Origin: Deltaproteobacteria bacterium
GTDB lineage: Bacteria > Desulfobacterota > Syntrophorhabdia > Syntrophorhabdales > Syntrophorhabdaceae
Assembly (NCBI GenBank): GCA_022711595.1
Contig: JAKLET010000018.1
Span: 1 to 64,000, forward strand
Length of the DNA: 64,000 nt
Direction: 5' to 3'
Part shown: piece after piece, positions 15,664 through 23,207 of the stretch
Layout of the letters: every line of letters starts with the position of its first letter
Numbering within the stretch: the first letter of the stretch is position 1
Made by a program: the position numbers and the translations under genes
Notes under the pieces: generated by a model
What the model was told of the DNA's origin: nothing
The model's input: the letters and a program-made list of their open reading frames with translations, nothing else
The model's database searches: none

Positions 15664-16586
15664 GAATGAAAAGTCTTGAACGATATACCGATAATCCTGA
15701 ATTTGAATTCGCTACTTCAGGCCACAGGGCCTGTCAGGGCTGCGCAGAGATACTGGCGCTGAGGCTTGCACTCAAGGTCTTCGGCAAGGACACTGTCATA
15801 GCCATGGCAACGGGATGTATGGAGATCATTTCCACACCTCTGCCGACAACATCATGGCGGCTTCCTTGGATACATGTGGCTTTTGAAAACACCGCCGCCG
15901 TTGCATCAGGTGTCGAATCGGGTCTCAAGATCCTTATGGAAAAAGGAAAGATCCCGAAAAAAGACATCAATGTTATAGCAATAGCGGGTGACGGAGGTAC
16001 AAGCGACATAGGCCTTCAAGCACTTTCCGGGGCAATGGAGCGGGGACACAACTTCACCTATCTTTGCGTTGATAACGAAGCATACATGAATACGGGGATC
16101 CAGCGTTCATCGTCGACCCCGTATGGCGCAATGACCACAACGAGCCCTCCGGGCAAAAAGAGCATCGGTCAGTCCACGCAGAAGAAGAACATGCCGAAGA
16201 TAGCGGCCGCGCACAACATTCCCTACGTTGCAACCGCCTGTCCTTCATATCCTTTCGATTTCCTCGCGAAAATAAAGAAGGCGCAGGCAGTCAAGGGCCC
16301 GGCTTATATACATATCCTTTCCGTTTGCCCCACGGGCTGGAGAATCCCCACCGATCAAGCCATCAATTACGGCAGACTGGCGGTGCGGACAGGGGTATTC
16401 CCGCTCTATGAAGTGGAAAACGGTAAATATAAGATAACCTACAGCCCGGAGCCTTTGAGGCCCGTATCGGAATACATCAAGGGTCAGGGGAGGTTCCGTC
16501 ATTTGACAGATGATCTCATTGCCGAGATCCAGCAAAAGGTAAATCAGGACTGGCAGGAATTGAAGCTCCTGAGCTCATTGAAATAA
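15660..16586 (+). CDS. porB: 2-oxoacid (pyruvate):ferredoxin oxidoreductase beta subunit PorB (TPP-binding)
   Basis: A 308-residue TPP-binding subunit. HRACQGCAEILALRLAL carries the first cluster cysteines, ATGCMEI the next, and AIAGDGGTSDIGLQALSGAMERGHNFTYLCVDNEAYMNTGIQRSS holds the GDG-x-N TPP/Mg motif region (GDGGTSDIG ... DNEAYMNTG). The C-terminal CPTGWRIPTDQAI is typical of pyruvate-type PorB. It ends the porDAB operon and is followed by a strong terminator. Confidence 0.93.
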   Translation: MRMKSLERYTDNPEFEFATSGHRACQGCAEILALRLALKVFGKDTVIAMATGCMEIISTPLPTTSWRLPWIHVAFENTAAVASGVESGLKILMEKGKIPKKDINVIAIAGDGGTSDIGLQALSGAMERGHNFTYLCVDNEAYMNTGIQRSSSTPYGAMTTTSPPGKKSIGQSTQKKNMPKIAAAHNIPYVATACPSYPFDFLAKIKKAQAVKGPAYIHILSVCPTGWRIPTDQAINYGRLAVRTGVFPLYEVENGKYKITYSPEPLRPVSEYIKGQGRFRHLTDDLIAEIQQKVNQDWQELKLLSSLK

Positions 16587-16602
16587 AAAATCTTTTTCAC
16601 AT

Positions 16603-16639
16603 AAAAAACGCCGGTTTTTTAGCAGAACCGGCGTTTTTT
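16603..16639 (+). terminator. Rho-independent terminator after porDAB
   Basis: A perfect 14-base stem (16603-16616 with 16626-16639) whose GC core CGCCGG/CCGGCG is flanked by A6 and T6, with a 9-base loop. It starts 17 bases after the porB stop. Confidence 0.92.
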
Positions 16640-16692
16640 ATGTCCATTGGCCACACGCCTCGTCTGCATGCGTGTCGAAACAAAGGAAACTG

Positions 16693-16720
16693 TTTTTCTG
16701 TGACATTGGTCACAGAAAAA
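16693..16720. promoter_or_regulatory. Perfect CRP/FNR-type site TGTGA-N6-TCACA in a 12-base palindrome
   Basis: The core TGTGACATTGGTCACA (16699-16714) is an exact match to the classical CRP half-sites with 6-base spacing, and the palindrome extends to 12 base pairs per arm. No T-run follows on either strand, so it is not a terminator. It lies about 80 bases upstream of the predicted start point of the rodZ-like gene. Confidence 0.6.
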
Positions 16721-16752
16721 ACGCTTTTATTTTTACTATTTGAAAAAATTTC

Positions 16753-16780
16753 TTGAAAAAAAGATTTAAAGGTATACAAT
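16753..16780 (+). promoter_or_regulatory. Sigma70-type promoter for the rodZ-like gene
   Basis: TTGAAA (16753-16758), 16-base spacer, TACAAT (16775-16780), in an AT-rich stretch about 90 bases upstream of the coding start. Confidence 0.5.
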
Positions 16781-16872
16781 ATATCCATTCAATATATATA
16801 GTTTAGTGATTTTATGAGACCAAACCTTTATAACTCCTGTCAATTTCTAAATCAGGCATAAAGGATAACCAA

Positions 16873-17586
16873 ATGCCCATTGATCTTAAAAAAATCGGAA
16901 TCGCCCTCAAAGAAAAACGAGAAGAGAAAGGTCTTGCAATAAGCGATATATCGGATTCACTCTGCCTTCGTAAATCGTTGGTGCAGGCCCTCGAAAATGG
17001 TCAATGGGATATGCTTCCCCATGAGGTGTACGTCAGGGGATATCTCAAGGAATACGCGCAGCTCCTTGGTATCGATGAGGATATTGCCGGGGAAATGAAC
17101 AAGGACATTGACGAGAAACCCCCCGCCGTTGAAATACCCATACAGCAAAAGGCCGCCGCCCGGCCAAAGCATGTCCAGAAGCGTGTCATCATATACCCGC
17201 TGTTCTTTGTCCTTATCATAGCTTTCTTTGTCCTTAATCAGGCGTATAAGGAACGTTCGGCATTCAAACAGGTGCCCCGGCAAACAGCGGAGCGGGCATC
17301 GGCAAGCGTGTCCCCTGCAAATACGGAAAAACAAAATCTTCCTGAATTTGCCGAAGTAAAAAAGCTTTTGATAACATGCCATGAAAGGACATGGATAAGC
17401 GTGGTCATCGACGGGGCGGAGAAAAAGGAATTCATGCTTAACCCACAGGACATTCTTGTCCTGAATGCGAAAGAGAACTTCGACATCCTTATTGGCAATG
17501 CGGGCGGGGTAAAGATGTCATTGAACGGCAAAGACGTGGAATCGGCCGGTCAAAGCGGCGAAGTCAAACGCGTCAAGGTTTCCTGA
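16873..17586 (+). CDS. RodZ-like membrane protein with N-terminal helix-turn-helix
   Basis: A 237-residue protein with the RodZ layout: an N-terminal HTH of the Cro/C1 type (about residues 8-75: ALKEKREEKGLAISDIS, LRKSLVQALENGQWDMLP, YVRGYLKEYAQLLGID), a basic linker, one transmembrane helix at about 110-130 (IIYPLFFVLIIAFFVLN), and a C-terminal beta-rich DUF4115-type domain (RTWISVVIDGAEKKEFMLNPQD in pieces). RodZ links MreB to the cell wall machinery in rods. A CRP-like site and a sigma70 promoter precede it. The next gene is convergent. Confidence 0.85.
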   Translation: MPIDLKKIGIALKEKREEKGLAISDISDSLCLRKSLVQALENGQWDMLPHEVYVRGYLKEYAQLLGIDEDIAGEMNKDIDEKPPAVEIPIQQKAAARPKHVQKRVIIYPLFFVLIIAFFVLNQAYKERSAFKQVPRQTAERASASVSPANTEKQNLPEFAEVKKLLITCHERTWISVVIDGAEKKEFMLNPQDILVLNAKENFDILIGNAGGVKMSLNGKDVESAGQSGEVKRVKVS

Positions 17587-17604
17587 TAAACAAATCCTGA
17601 AAAA

Positions 17605-18357
17605 CTATGAAGTGAGCCTTTCCATCTCCGTCGCATCTATGTCGAAGTTGGCGTAGACCTTTTGGACGTCGTCGGAATCTTCAAGGGCTTCCATGAGCTT
17701 GAGCATGGTTTCCGCATTCTTTCCTTCCAGTTTGATAAAGTTTTGAGGGATCATGCTCATTTCAGCCACGATATAATTGATCTTGTTATTTTCGAAGACC
17801 TTTTTCAGGTTCTCGAAATTGGATATTTCCGTGTAGACCTCGATCTCGTTTTCATCATCGGAGATATCTTCAGCGCCGGCATCGAGGGCCAGTTCCATTA
17901 TTTTGTCGCTGTCTACAGTTTTTTTATCGAAGGACATGAACCCTTTTTTGCTGAAAAGCCATGAAACACACCCCGCTTCTCCAAGATTGCCGTTCAGCCT
18001 TGAAAGTATATGCCTCACTTCAGCAGTGGTGCGCTTTTTGTTGTCAGTCAGTGTTTCTATGAGGATTGCGACGCCGCCGGGGCCATAACCTTCGTAGACG
18101 TATTCTTCGTAGCTTTCAGCTCCGTCGAGAGCCCCTGTTCCTTTCTTGACGGCACGTTCGATATTGTCTTTGGGCATGTTTTCAGCTTTAGCGTTATCGA
18201 TGGCAACACGCAATCTGGAATTGGATTCAGGGTCGGCCCCGCCTATTCTCGCGGCCGTAGTGATCTCTCTGATCAGCTTTGTGAAGATCTTGCCGCGCTT
18301 TGCGTCGGCAGCGCCTTTTTTGTGCTTGATCGAACTCCATTTGCTATGTCCTGACAT
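17605..18357 (-). CDS. yebC: YebC/PmpR (TACO1)-family protein
   Basis: A 250-residue YebC-family protein. [31 protein letters not shown] in pieces is the invariant N-terminus, with [16 protein letters not shown] and [19 protein letters not shown] following. The family has been called a transcriptional regulator in some bacteria and, more recently, is linked to translation of proline-rich stretches. Full length. The minus-strand tRNA-Val gene lies just upstream and may be transcribed together with it. Confidence 0.96.
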   Translation of the reverse strand: MSGHSKWSSIKHKKGAADAKRGKIFTKLIREITTAARIGGADPESNSRLRVAIDNAKAENMPKDNIERAVKKGTGALDGAESYEEYVYEGYGPGGVAILIETLTDNKKRTTAEVRHILSRLNGNLGEAGCVSWLFSKKGFMSFDKKTVDSDKIMELALDAGAEDISDDENEIEVYTEISNFENLKKVFENNKINYIVAEMSMIPQNFIKLEGKNAETMLKLMEALEDSDDVQKVYANFDIDATEMERLTS

Positions 18358-18377
18358 TTTGCCCCCAGGGGATCGAA

Positions 18378-18454
18378 TGGTGGGCGATATTGGATTCGAA
18401 CCAACGACCTCTGGTATGTGAGACCAGCGCTCTAACCATCTGAGCTAATCGCCC
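18378..18454 (-). tRNA. tRNA-Val(CAC), CCA encoded
   Basis: Minus-strand cloverleaf with acceptor GGGCGAT/ATCGCCC, D arm TAGCTCAGATGGTTAGAGC, anticodon stem CTGGT/ACCAG around CTCACAT (anticodon CAC), T arm GGTTCGAATCC, discriminator A and encoded CCA. Confidence 0.96.
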
Positions 18455-18553
18455 TTGCGCATTTCTTTTATTACATTATTGTGAAAAAGTCAACACAAGG
18501 CTGACGGCTTTTTCTATTCTAATTTGCACTGAATTCGTATATTATTTTTCACT

Positions 18554-19474
18554 ATGCAATATGTTTTCGGACCCGTTCCATCCAGAAGGCTCGGTTTTTC
18601 TCTTGGAGTGGATATCATTCCCGCTAAATACTGTACTTATGACTGCATTTATTGCCAGATCGGCAAGACAACGAACAGGGAGATCGATCGCAGGAGCTTT
18701 TTTGATCCCCAGGTTATCATCAATGAAATAATAGACAAGACCACAAAGATCGGACCGGTGGATTTCATCACTTTTTCAGGATCTGGAGAACCCACACTCA
18801 ACGCTGATCTCGGTATGCTCATAAGAGAGCTTAAAAAAAACACCGCCATACCGGTGGCCGTTATAACTAACGGTTCACTCCTGTACCTCGAAGAAGTGAG
18901 AAAAGACATCATTGAGGCGGACGTTGTACTCCCGTCCCTTGACGCCGTCAGTGAGGACACATTCAGATGCATAAACAGGCCCCATCCAGCGCTTGCTGTC
19001 GAAAAGGTGATAAGCGGCATAAAGACGTTCAGGAAGGAGTATTCAAGAGAGATATGGCTGGAGATCATGCTCATCAGGAACATCAACGACGAAACCATTG
19101 AATTGGAGAGAATGAAAAAGATTGTCTCCGGCATTGGCGCCGAAAGAGTTCAGCTGAACACCGTCACCAGGCCTCCCAGCGAAGGATCGACGGGTAGACT
19201 TCAGGACCGTGAACTCGCAAGGATATGCAAGCTCTTTGGTCCCGCATGCGAGATAATATGCTCCTTTGAAAAAACGGCAGAGATCCCGTCGCAGGCCGAG
19301 TGGACGGACATTATCATCGAAACGCTCAAGCGCAGGCCTCTCACCCTTGAAGATATCGTAAATACAACGAATTTATCTCACTTCCAGGCAAAAGGCAGAC
19401 TCAGGGACATGGAAGAGCAGGGGCTGATCAAAAGCTACCTCTTTGAAGATAACACCTTTTACATGGCGACTTAA
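18554..19474 (+). CDS. Radical SAM protein (COG0731 type) with C-terminal winged-helix-like tail
   Basis: A 306-residue radical SAM enzyme. The N-terminus VFGPVPSRRLGFSLGVDIIP leads to CTYDCIYCQIG, a CxxxCxxC cluster, then FSGSGEPTLN, the SAM-binding GEP motif, and VITNGSLL. This is typical of COG0731, related to wyosine-type enzymes but of unknown function in bacteria. The last about 65 residues (RRPLTLEDIVNTTNLSHFQAKGRLRDMEEQGLI region) look like a small winged-helix domain. It is monocistronic: a tRNA lies upstream in the other direction and the purine cluster has its own promoter downstream. Confidence 0.85.
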   Translation: MQYVFGPVPSRRLGFSLGVDIIPAKYCTYDCIYCQIGKTTNREIDRRSFFDPQVIINEIIDKTTKIGPVDFITFSGSGEPTLNADLGMLIRELKKNTAIPVAVITNGSLLYLEEVRKDIIEADVVLPSLDAVSEDTFRCINRPHPALAVEKVISGIKTFRKEYSREIWLEIMLIRNINDETIELERMKKIVSGIGAERVQLNTVTRPPSEGSTGRLQDRELARICKLFGPACEIICSFEKTAEIPSQAEWTDIIIETLKRRPLTLEDIVNTTNLSHFQAKGRLRDMEEQGLIKSYLFEDNTFYMAT

Positions 19475-19504
19475 TATCTTCGCTATGGCCTCATCAAAAT
19501 CATA

Positions 19505-19534
19505 TTGACAAACCGGCGAGCCAGCATTTACTAT
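19505..19534 (+). promoter_or_regulatory. Sigma70-type promoter for the purH-purD-leuB-like cluster
   Basis: TTGACA at 19505-19510, 18-base spacer, TACTAT at 19529-19534, about 100 bases upstream of the purH-domain gene. Confidence 0.5.
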
Positions 19535-19640
19535 TACCGTACCCGCCGGGCGGCAACATAACAGGGGGGGTGTTCTTCGTTCCGGTGTTCTTTCCGGTAT
19601 TCTATTATTGTTTATTATTTCGTTGAAGAGGAGGGGGTAG

Positions 19641-20225
19641 ATGAAGATAAGGCGTGCTGTTATCAGCGTTTCCAACAAGGATGGTCTTTCTGACCTGGCA
19701 TCGCTTCTCGGGAAGTATGGTGTTGAGATCCTGTCTACGGGCGGTACAAAGAAATATCTGGAGGGCATTGGTTTGAACCCAATGGAGGTCGGGGCTTACA
19801 CGGGTTTTCCCGAGATCATGGACGGCCGCGTCAAGACATTGCACCCCAAGGTCCACGGAGGGATCCTCAATATCAGAGACAATGAAGAGCATCAAAGGGC
19901 AATGGAAACGCATGGTATCCGGCATATTGATATGATCGTGGTTAATCTTTACCCTTTTATCGAGGTGATAAGCAGAGGGTGCACATTTGATGACGCCATA
20001 GAGAACATCGACATAGGCGGTCCCTCCATGATCAGGGCCGCAGCCAAGAACTTCAAATATGTCACAGTTGTCGTCGATCCCCAGGACTACGGCAAGGTAA
20101 TCGATGACATGAACGCAAATGAAGGGGCCACATCCGAAAAGCTGCGTTTTTACCTGGCAAAAAAAGTTTTTTTTATAACAAGTGGGTACGACAGGGCAAT
20201 ATATGATTACCTGTCTAAAATATAA
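19641..20225 (+). CDS. Stand-alone IMP cyclohydrolase domain (PurH N-terminal half only)
   Basis: A 194-residue protein equal to the MGS-like IMP cyclohydrolase half of PurH: RRAVISVSNKDGL, GVEILSTGGTKKYL, GFPEIMDGRVKTLHPKVHGGIL, VVNLYPFIEV, ENIDIGGPSMIRAAAKN and a TSGYDRAIYDYL tail. The AICAR transformylase domain (about 300 residues more in normal PurH) is missing, with a clean stop and purD starting 20 bases later, so there is no sign of a frameshift. It can close the IMP ring but needs a separate formyltransferase. Strong GGAGGGGG ribosome site. First gene of a three-gene set. Confidence 0.92.
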   Translation: MKIRRAVISVSNKDGLSDLASLLGKYGVEILSTGGTKKYLEGIGLNPMEVGAYTGFPEIMDGRVKTLHPKVHGGILNIRDNEEHQRAMETHGIRHIDMIVVNLYPFIEVISRGCTFDDAIENIDIGGPSMIRAAAKNFKYVTVVVDPQDYGKVIDDMNANEGATSEKLRFYLAKKVFFITSGYDRAIYDYLSKI

Positions 20226-20245
20226 ATGATATCAAGAGGTTGTTT

Positions 20246-21520
20246 ATGAACGTCCTTATAATAGGCTCAGGGGGACGAGAACATGCCCTCGCGTGGAAAC
20301 TTTCCCAATCCAAAGACGTAGACCGGCTGTTTTGCGTTCCCGGCAACGGGGGAATCTCCGATGTCGCCGAATGCCATGATCTGAACGTAAGCGATACAGC
20401 AGGTCTTATAGATTTCGTGAGAAGGATGAAGATCGATCTCGTCGTAGTCGGGCCGGAAAACCCCCTCGCAGGCGGTATCGTTGATGCATTCGAAGAAAAA
20501 GGAATACCCATCTTCGGACCTGTTGCCAGGGGCGCGAATATTGAAGCAAGCAAGATCTTCTCAAAGGAGCTCATGAAAGCAAGCGGTGTACCCACCGCCC
20601 CATTTCAGATTTTTGACGATTACAGCAAGGCGATCGCCTTCATAGAAAAGAAAGAACCGCCCTTTGTCATCAAGGCCGACGGGCTATGCGCAGGGAAGGG
20701 GGCTTACGTTATCAGGGACATGGAAGAAGCGAAGGGGGTGCTGCACAACCTGATGGTCGGAGAGATCTACGGCAGTGCAGGCAAAAGGACTGTGATCGAG
20801 GATTTTCTGCCCGGGATAGAGGCATCCTATCTCGCCTTTGCCGACGGAGAAACGATCCTTCCAATGCCTGCCTCGCAGGACCACAAACCTCTTCTAGACA
20901 ACGATCTCGGACCGAATACCGGGGGGATGGGGGCATACACGCCCATACCGTTCATCAATGATGCCATGGACAGGGACATACGCGAAAACATCATGCTGAA
21001 GACCATTGCCTCCATGAAAGAAATGGGCATCCCTTACAAAGGCGTTCTTTACGGCGGGCTGATGATTTCACAGGGGAAACCCTATGTCATTGAATTCAAT
21101 GCCCGTTTTGGTGATCCCGAGACACAGCCTATCATCTTTAAGATGGAAAGCGACCTTTTGCCCGTTCTGGTTGCATCCGTTGAAGGAAAACTTAAGGATA
21201 TCAAAGAGATAAAATGGAGAGAAGGTGTCAGCGTATGTGTTGTCATGGCTTCAGGCGGCTACCCTGAAAGACCGGAAAAGGGAAAGATAATAAGGGGCCT
21301 CGATCAATTCAAATCGGAAAAGGATATAATGGTATTCCATGCAGGCACAAGAAAGGCCGGAAATGAATATTTCACATCTGGCGGCAGGGTGCTGGGAGTG
21401 ACAGCCATCGGCGCAGATTATGAAGATGCGATACGCAAGGCCTATGACGCGGTGAAAAAAATCAGCTTTGAAGGCATGCAATACCGGAAAGACATTGGCA
21501 GAAAAGCAACGATCATATAA
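20246..21520 (+). CDS. purD: Phosphoribosylamine--glycine ligase (GAR synthetase) PurD
   Basis: Second step of purine synthesis. MNVLIIGSGGREHALAWKLSQS, VVVGPENPLAGGIVD, FVIKADGLCAGKGAYV, FLPGIEASYLAFADG, QDHKPLLDNDLGPNTGGMGAYTP in order, and EFNARFGDPETQPI are all PurD signatures of the ATP-grasp fold. Length 424 is normal. Start is the ATG at 20246 with AGAGGT just upstream. Confidence 0.97.
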   Translation: MNVLIIGSGGREHALAWKLSQSKDVDRLFCVPGNGGISDVAECHDLNVSDTAGLIDFVRRMKIDLVVVGPENPLAGGIVDAFEEKGIPIFGPVARGANIEASKIFSKELMKASGVPTAPFQIFDDYSKAIAFIEKKEPPFVIKADGLCAGKGAYVIRDMEEAKGVLHNLMVGEIYGSAGKRTVIEDFLPGIEASYLAFADGETILPMPASQDHKPLLDNDLGPNTGGMGAYTPIPFINDAMDRDIRENIMLKTIASMKEMGIPYKGVLYGGLMISQGKPYVIEFNARFGDPETQPIIFKMESDLLPVLVASVEGKLKDIKEIKWREGVSVCVVMASGGYPERPEKGKIIRGLDQFKSEKDIMVFHAGTRKAGNEYFTSGGRVLGVTAIGADYEDAIRKAYDAVKKISFEGMQYRKDIGRKATII

Positions 21521-21558
21521 GGATCGGGAAGCGTTTAAATAAAAAGCAGGAGGGTGCG

Positions 21559-22623
21559 ATGTCGAGAGAATTCAATATCGGTGTGATACCGGGCGATGGA
21601 ACCGGACCGGAGGTTGTGGCTGAAGGGATTAAAGTTCTCAAAGCGGCTTCGGAGAAATTTGGATTCTCGCTAAAGTTCACATACTATGATATAGGCGGTG
21701 AAAGGTACAAGAAAACAGGCGAAACCCTCCCGGACAGCATCCTGGGTGAATTCAAACAGTATGATGCGCTTTATCTCGGAGCAATCGGTCACCCTGATGT
21801 AAAGCCTGGCATCCTGGAAAAGGACATACTGCTCAGGACGCGTTTTGAGCTTGATCAATATATAAACCTGCGCCCCGTGAAACTCTACGAAGGTGTTGAA
21901 ACACCGCTCAAGGACAAGGGACCAAAAGAAATAGATTATGTTATCGTTCGCGAAAACACGGAAGGCCTCTATGCCGGTGCCGGCGGTACTCTGAAAAGGG
22001 GAACGAAAGACGAAGTAGCCATACAGGAATCAATTAACACCAGAAAGGGTGTGGAACGCTGCATAAGGTTTGCCTTTGAATATACTAAAAAAAGGAACAA
22101 GGGTAAAAAACTGACGCTCTGCGGTAAAACGAACGTCCTCACATACGCCTTCAATCTGTGGGAAAGGGCATTTTATGAAGTATCGAAAGAGTATCCGGAC
22201 ATTGCCACAGACTACGCTCACGTTGATGCCACCTGCATGTGGATGGTCAAAAACCCGGAATGGTTTGATGTTATCGTAACTGACAACATGTTCGGGGACA
22301 TCATAACGGACCTGGGCGCAATGACACAGGGAGGCATGGGTATAGCCTGCGGCGGGAACATCAACCCTGAGGGCGTTTCAATGTATGAGCCTATCGGCGG
22401 TTCCGCTCCAAAGTATACAGGAAAAAACGTTATAAATCCGCTTGCCTCCATGTTGGCCGGGGCAATGATGCTTGAGTTCCTAGGATTGCCAGAGGCATCT
22501 TCAGCTATTGAGAATGCGATTCAAAGGGCCATAAAGGATGACTTGAAATCGATGGAAGCAGGGAAAATGGGTATGGGGACAAAAGAGGTTGGAGATCTTA
22601 TATCCGGATACGTTATTCAGTAG
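21559..22623 (+). CDS. Isocitrate/isopropylmalate dehydrogenase family protein (3-isopropylmalate dehydrogenase-like)
   Basis: A 354-residue NAD-dependent beta-decarboxylating dehydrogenase. IGVIPGDGTGPEV is the family N-terminus; LLRTRFELDQYINLRPVKLY supplies the substrate arginines, VRENTEGLYAGAGG the phosphorylation-loop region, and DNMFGDIITDLGAM the metal aspartates, with the NAD site GGSAPKYTGKNVINP. Isopropylmalate is the usual substrate, but the LRTRFELDQY-NLRP segment also resembles tartrate-dehydrogenase relatives, and no leuA/leuC/leuD is next to it. It sits 38 bases after purD with a GGAGGG site, probably co-transcribed. Confidence 0.85.
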   Translation: MSREFNIGVIPGDGTGPEVVAEGIKVLKAASEKFGFSLKFTYYDIGGERYKKTGETLPDSILGEFKQYDALYLGAIGHPDVKPGILEKDILLRTRFELDQYINLRPVKLYEGVETPLKDKGPKEIDYVIVRENTEGLYAGAGGTLKRGTKDEVAIQESINTRKGVERCIRFAFEYTKKRNKGKKLTLCGKTNVLTYAFNLWERAFYEVSKEYPDIATDYAHVDATCMWMVKNPEWFDVIVTDNMFGDIITDLGAMTQGGMGIACGGNINPEGVSMYEPIGGSAPKYTGKNVINPLASMLAGAMMLEFLGLPEASSAIENAIQRAIKDDLKSMEAGKMGMGTKEVGDLISGYVIQ

Positions 22624-22638
22624 ATAAAGAGCAAGGCA

Positions 22639-22896
22639 TTAATGCCCGTTATTTGATGAAGATTCCTTTACTTTCCTGCTGAGCGTGTTCCTGTTGATGC
22701 CAAGAAGCTTGGCCGCCCTCGAGATGTTATTGCCGGTAATTTTGAGAGCAGTCTGTATAAAGACGCCTTCAATATGAGAAGATATTTTGGACAAAATGTC
22801 GTCTTCATCATTTACCTTAGATAACAATATCTTTTCGGCAATATTATCAAGTTTAATATCAAATAAAGAATATAAATGCTCGTTATTATTATCCAT
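22639..22896 (-). CDS. Small Fis-type helix-turn-helix protein
   Basis: An 85-residue protein whose C-terminal half (GVFIQTALKITGNNISRAAKLLGINRNTLSRKVKE region, about residues 43-80) is the Fis/NtrC-type DNA-binding helix-turn-helix. The N-terminal half is acidic and has no AAA+ domain, so it resembles a free-standing Fis or an orphaned NtrC tail. Its gene is richer in A+T than its neighbours. Convergent with the leuB-like gene (15-base gap). The 311-base region upstream (22897-23207) is AT-rich; beyond the protease promoter I see nothing firm in it. Confidence 0.75.
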   Translation of the reverse strand: MDNNNEHLYSLFDIKLDNIAEKILLSKVNDEDDILSKISSHIEGVFIQTALKITGNNISRAAKLLGINRNTLSRKVKESSSNNGH

Positions 22897-23173
22897 AATA
22901 TAATCTATTAAATTTTCTGAGAGATTTTTCTATATTAGAAAAGAAATAACTTCCCGTGTCAATAACAATAATATGTTTTAAGAAATAAAAAAGCAATTAG
23001 CAAAAAAGGTTAAAATAAACAATGCGTTACGTAATGTCAAATTGGGGGCATTTTTATAAAGATGCTGATAATAGATATTATGTAAACTATTATCTATATG
23101 GAACCAGACAGATCCGTTAATCCATGTGAGATCCCCCCTGCTTCTCAAATGCCATTGCCATGCGTTGATCATA

Positions 23174-23201
23174 TTGACAAAACCGGCTAATCGTTTATTA
23201 T
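23174..23201 (+). promoter_or_regulatory. Sigma70-type promoter placing the transcript start at the protease GTG
   Basis: TTGACA (23174-23179), 16-base spacer, TATTAT (23196-23201). The coding start GTG at 23208 is 7 bases past the -10 box, with no ribosome site between. Confidence 0.6.
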
Positions 23202-23207
23202 ATTCAT

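Noticed and set aside
22978-23172. Minus-strand ORF of 64 residues in the AT-rich gap
   Set aside because: No ribosome site, low complexity and no recognisable motif.
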